A stretch of DNA of 64,000 nucleotides from Mucilaginibacter auburnensis. GTDB lineage: Bacteria; Bacteroidota; Bacteroidia; Sphingobacteriales; Sphingobacteriaceae. The stretch lies in assembly GCF_002797815.1 (NCBI RefSeq), contig NZ_PGFJ01000001.1, positions 1,860,001 through 1,924,000 on the forward strand, written 5' to 3'. Each line of letters begins with the position of its first letter. Position 1 is the first letter of the stretch. Positions 61,222 through 64,000 of this stretch are shown in pieces. Below the pieces are notes generated by a model that worked only from the letters and a program-made list of their open reading frames with translations, had not been told where the DNA came from and ran no database searches. The position numbers and the translations under genes are program-made.

Positions 61222-63792
61222 CTATTTAAATGTAGCTGTTGTTACAAAACTTGATACACCATTTTTAACTGCTATCGCTTTTATGGTCATGCCCGCTGCT
61301 AATGGGATGGGTTTGCTGTAAACGGCAGAAGCTGTGGTAGGTGTGGTGCCATCAGTTGTATAGTAAAGAACGTTTTCTTCAACATCATTAGCAGTGATAC
61401 TCACCTGTGTAGGCGGCACCAACGTTTGTAAAACAGTAATAACAGGATTAGGTACGATCAAATTATCAGCTATTTTTGATGTGGGCCTTTCCATATCCTG
61501 CATGGCCATGCGGTTAGGCAACCTGCCGGTAAATACTTCCAGATCACCACCATTGGCTATATCATCATGATTAATATAGAGCTTATTGTGCGATTTTTTA
61601 TTGAAGTTAATGCCCTGCACATAAATATTATCTCTGCCCGCAACAGCGCCGCTGTTGGTAATGGTGAGTTTTTTGCCGTTTTCCAGATGTACTACAGCTT
61701 TGGCAAATTGCGGTAATCCTATTTGATATTGCTGTTGGCCGGGCGCAATGTTATACAAACCTAAAGCCGACATAATATACCATGCCGACATCTGTCCGCA
61801 GTCTTCATTACCGGTCAGGCCATCGGGTTTGTCATTATAAAACTCGTTGAAAATACGGTTAAGGTAAAGCTGTGTTTTATCGGGCGTATTAGTGAAATTA
61901 AACAAATAAGCCAGGTGATGGCTGGGCTCATTGCCATGCGCATACATGCCTATTAAGCCGGTAATGTCTGGCAACTCGGTTCCGGTTAGCTTGGCTGTTG
62001 TGGTAAATAACTCATCAAGCTTCGCGGCAAAATTGTCTGTTCCGCCGTAGCTTTTTATCATGCCCTCAACATCCTGCGGTACATGAAAATTGTATTGCCA
62101 GGCGTTGCCTTCAACGTAAAATTTCTGGTCAACCTCGTTCGGGTCAAAAGGGGTTTTCCATGCACCGTTAACGCGCGCCTGCATAAAACCGTTTTGTTTG
62201 TTAAAGTTGTTCTTCCAGTACTGTCCTCGTTTTATGTAGGTTTGATAATCTTTTTGTTCGCCCAGCATTTTAGCCATTTGCGCAATGCACCAGTCGTCAA
62301 ACGCGTACTCTAAGGTTTTGGAAACTACTTCGGTCTCGTCTTTAGCGGTGGCAACATAACCGCTGTTACGGTAGCTTTCTAACCCAAAATGATTTTTATT
62401 GACAGCCGACTTCATGGCCGCATAAGCTTCCTTCACATCAAAGTCTCTTATACCCTTGGCGTAAGCGTCAACAATAACCGGGATGGCGTGATTGCCTATC
62501 ATGCAATACGTTTCATCAGATGCCAGCGGCCAGATAGGCAACAAGCCACCTTCGCGGTTAATAGCCAGAAAGCTTTTAATAAAATCGGCAGTGCGTTTTC
62601 TGTCTATGATATTTAAAAGCGGGTGTTCTGCCCGGTAAGTATCCCAAAGCGAGAAAACAGTATAGTAGTTAAAACCATCAGCATAATGAATGCGACCGTC
62701 CAACCCACGGTACTGCCCGTCAACATCGTTATAAACATTTGGCGCCAGCATTGCGTGATACATAGCCGTATAAAATACCCGCTGTTTTATTTTAGCATAA
62801 TCCGGCGGAGCAACTGGTTTTTTGGTTTTATCGGCTTTTGATCTTTGCATTGCAGGGTCAGCCATACCCGGTGGCATTGTGCGCTGGTTGGAGGGGGGCG
62901 CGCCGCCTTCTACCTCAATTTTTGAAAGCTCAACGTTCCATGCTGCTTTAGCGGCTTTTTCAACGCGCTTAAAATCAAAATCGGGCACCTCCTTATCCAG
63001 GTTTTTTAAAGCCCCCTCCGCGCTAACAGATGATATGCCAACCTTGCTGATCACCTCGTTGGGGTCATCAAACTGAAGGAACATTTTAATGTTTTTGCCT
63101 TCGGCTTTTTTTATTCCATCTTTTACTGCATCATTAACAGCTATTCCGTAAGTTTTAAACGGCTTTGAAAATTTGGCGTAGAAATAAACGTATTGGTCTT
63201 TAGCCCAGCCTTTTGATTGCCGCATGCCGCGTATCTCGTGGTCATTAATAACTTCAATCCATGAATTGGTAACCTGGTCGCGGTGTTGAAGGTCAATTAT
63301 GATGTTGGCCTGTTTGGTTGATGGGAAATTGTATTTATGAACACCAACGCGCGTTGTGGCGGTTAGCTCCACATCTATATCATATTTATCTAAATGCGTT
63401 TTATAATAACCAGGCGATGCTTCCTCATTTTTCTTTTGAAATATCGAGCGATATTCCGTGTTTTTAAATTGCGGCTGCCCGGTGGTGGGCATAAACAACA
63501 CATCGCAATAATCGGGTACGCCGGTGCCGCTTAAGTGGGTATGCGAAAAGCCATAAACAAGCGAATCTGTATAGTGATAGCCCGAGCAGCCATCCCAGCC
63601 GGTAAGGCGGGTATCCGGGCTCAATTGCATCATGCCAAATGGCATCACTGCGCCCGGGTAGGTGTGGCCGTGACCACCTGTGCCTATAAATGGGTCTACA
63701 AATTTGGTGTAATCCTGTTTTTTTTGTGCCGATGCGTGGAGCGTAAAGGCGAGTGTTGACGCGGTAAATATTACAGCACGAAATAACCTCAT
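61222..63792 (-). CDS. GH92 alpha-1,2-mannosidase-like glycoside hydrolase
   Basis: An 856-residue exported enzyme with signal peptide (VIFTASTLAFTLHASAQ). The N-terminal domain has VDPFIGTGGHGHTYPGAVMPFGM and GWDGCSGYHY. The catalytic (alpha/alpha)6 domain has the GH92 acid in TGNEDCGQMSAWY. A C-terminal CHB_HEX-type Thr-rich domain follows (VLYYTTDGTTPTTAS). GH92 enzymes remove mannose from N-glycans or mannans and need calcium. No SusCD pair lies beside it. A proline-rich insert is near residues 300-330. Confidence 0.94.
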   Translation of the reverse strand: MRLFRAVIFTASTLAFTLHASAQKKQDYTKFVDPFIGTGGHGHTYPGAVMPFGMMQLSPDTRLTGWDGCSGYHYTDSLVYGFSHTHLSGTGVPDYCDVLFMPTTGQPQFKNTEYRSIFQKKNEEASPGYYKTHLDKYDIDVELTATTRVGVHKYNFPSTKQANIIIDLQHRDQVTNSWIEVINDHEIRGMRQSKGWAKDQYVYFYAKFSKPFKTYGIAVNDAVKDGIKKAEGKNIKMFLQFDDPNEVISKVGISSVSAEGALKNLDKEVPDFDFKRVEKAAKAAWNVELSKIEVEGGAPPSNQRTMPPGMADPAMQRSKADKTKKPVAPPDYAKIKQRVFYTAMYHAMLAPNVYNDVDGQYRGLDGRIHYADGFNYYTVFSLWDTYRAEHPLLNIIDRKRTADFIKSFLAINREGGLLPIWPLASDETYCMIGNHAIPVIVDAYAKGIRDFDVKEAYAAMKSAVNKNHFGLESYRNSGYVATAKDETEVVSKTLEYAFDDWCIAQMAKMLGEQKDYQTYIKRGQYWKNNFNKQNGFMQARVNGAWKTPFDPNEVDQKFYVEGNAWQYNFHVPQDVEGMIKSYGGTDNFAAKLDELFTTTAKLTGTELPDITGLIGMYAHGNEPSHHLAYLFNFTNTPDKTQLYLNRIFNEFYNDKPDGLTGNEDCGQMSAWYIMSALGLYNIAPGQQQYQIGLPQFAKAVVHLENGKKLTITNSGAVAGRDNIYVQGINFNKKSHNKLYINHDDIANGGDLEVFTGRLPNRMAMQDMERPTSKIADNLIVPNPVITVLQTLVPPTQVSITANDVEENVLYYTTDGTTPTTASAVYSKPIPLAAGMTIKAIAVKNGVSSFVTTATFK

Positions 63793-63818
63793 TACAATAA
63801 ATTAAATTGAATGTGAAA

Positions 63819-64000
63819 TTAAGGTTTTATCTCAAAATCATCCGCATCTTTCAAAAAAGGCATAGCCGCCCTGATCTTGGTTACCTCGTCGGCCACAATA
63901 GTGAAGGTATAAATATCTTCTTCGTCTCGTTTATAGTAAACTGTTTTTCCGGTAGGGTCAATGCAACTTGAGTCGCCTGAGTGATAGATCTCATTTCCAT
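63819..64000 (-). CDS. Nitrilase/omega-amidase family protein, C-terminal end (cut by window edge)
   Basis: Only the last 60 codons are present. They read NEIYHSGDSSCIDPTGKTV, then YYKRDEEDIYTFTI and end PFLKDADDFEI, the usual C-terminus of carbon-nitrogen hydrolases of the omega-amidase/YafV type. The gene ends 26 bases before the GH92 start on the same strand. The catalytic Glu-Lys-Cys region lies outside the window. Confidence 0.75.
   Translation of the reverse strand, partial: GNEIYHSGDSSCIDPTGKTVYYKRDEEDIYTFTIVADEVTKIRAAMPFLKDADDFEIKP

Overview
The window looks like chromosomal DNA from a Bacteroidota bacterium of the Sphingobacteriaceae (Mucilaginibacter/Pedobacter-like). The evidence is a SusC/SusD outer-membrane pair, a fused MurF-alanine racemase, a GH92 mannosidase, an Acr3-type ars operon with a DUF6428 gene, promoters of the TTG-N19-TAnnTTTG type, few Shine-Dalgarno sequences and a moderate G+C content. 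The genus is inferred from gene style, not from a marker gene.

Region by region. 1-3053: an AraC-type regulator (cut by the window edge), a zinc alcohol dehydrogenase and an FAD oxidoreductase. 3089-9333: a five-gene same-strand run that reads as a sulfite-oxidation unit: two DoxX-like membrane proteins with an extra C-terminal domain, a cytochrome c, a SoxC-type sulfite dehydrogenase and a YeiH-type putative sulfate exporter. tRNA-Cys follows. 9476-14911: susC, susD and a secreted cyanophycinase-like S51 peptidase, apparently an operon. 14912-16570: sparse, with two small uncertain ORFs.

16571-23651 is an accessory unit inserted at the 3' end of tRNA-Leu(TAA). A 13-bp copy of the tRNA 3' end marks its far side, and a decayed large serine recombinase lies against the tRNA. 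Its cargo is an exonuclease-RecQ helicase whose reading frame is separated by a single -1 shift from a UvrD-type helicase (together about 1,600 residues), plus a DUF2971 protein. This is the most unusual part of the window.

23776-46371 is mostly housekeeping: tRNA-Gly, recX, murF-alr, two MFS transporters, a LOG-family protein, a solute symporter, recR, a glycosyltransferase, an SDR enzyme, a TPR histidine kinase, prmC, ribD, a YigZ protein, a Sua5/YrdC protein, an FG-GAP/DUF1080-like protein and a PQQ dehydrogenase fused to cytochrome c. Between them lie small secreted proteins, including a stand-alone plug-like protein, and repeats. 46778-64000: a truncated hemoglobin, an MBL-fold lipoprotein, a cupin, the arsenic operon with two near-identical palindromic operators, a PepSY-like protein and a small LTPEQ-motif protein, an XRE/S24 regulator divergent from a GIY-YIG protein, MsrB, fasciclin, a large metallopeptidase/propeller/barrel protein, PBP1A, a TfoX-domain protein, the GH92 enzyme and the end of a nitrilase-family gene.

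No rRNA, CRISPR array or complete transposon was seen. All family assignments come from reading motifs by eye; no database search was run.
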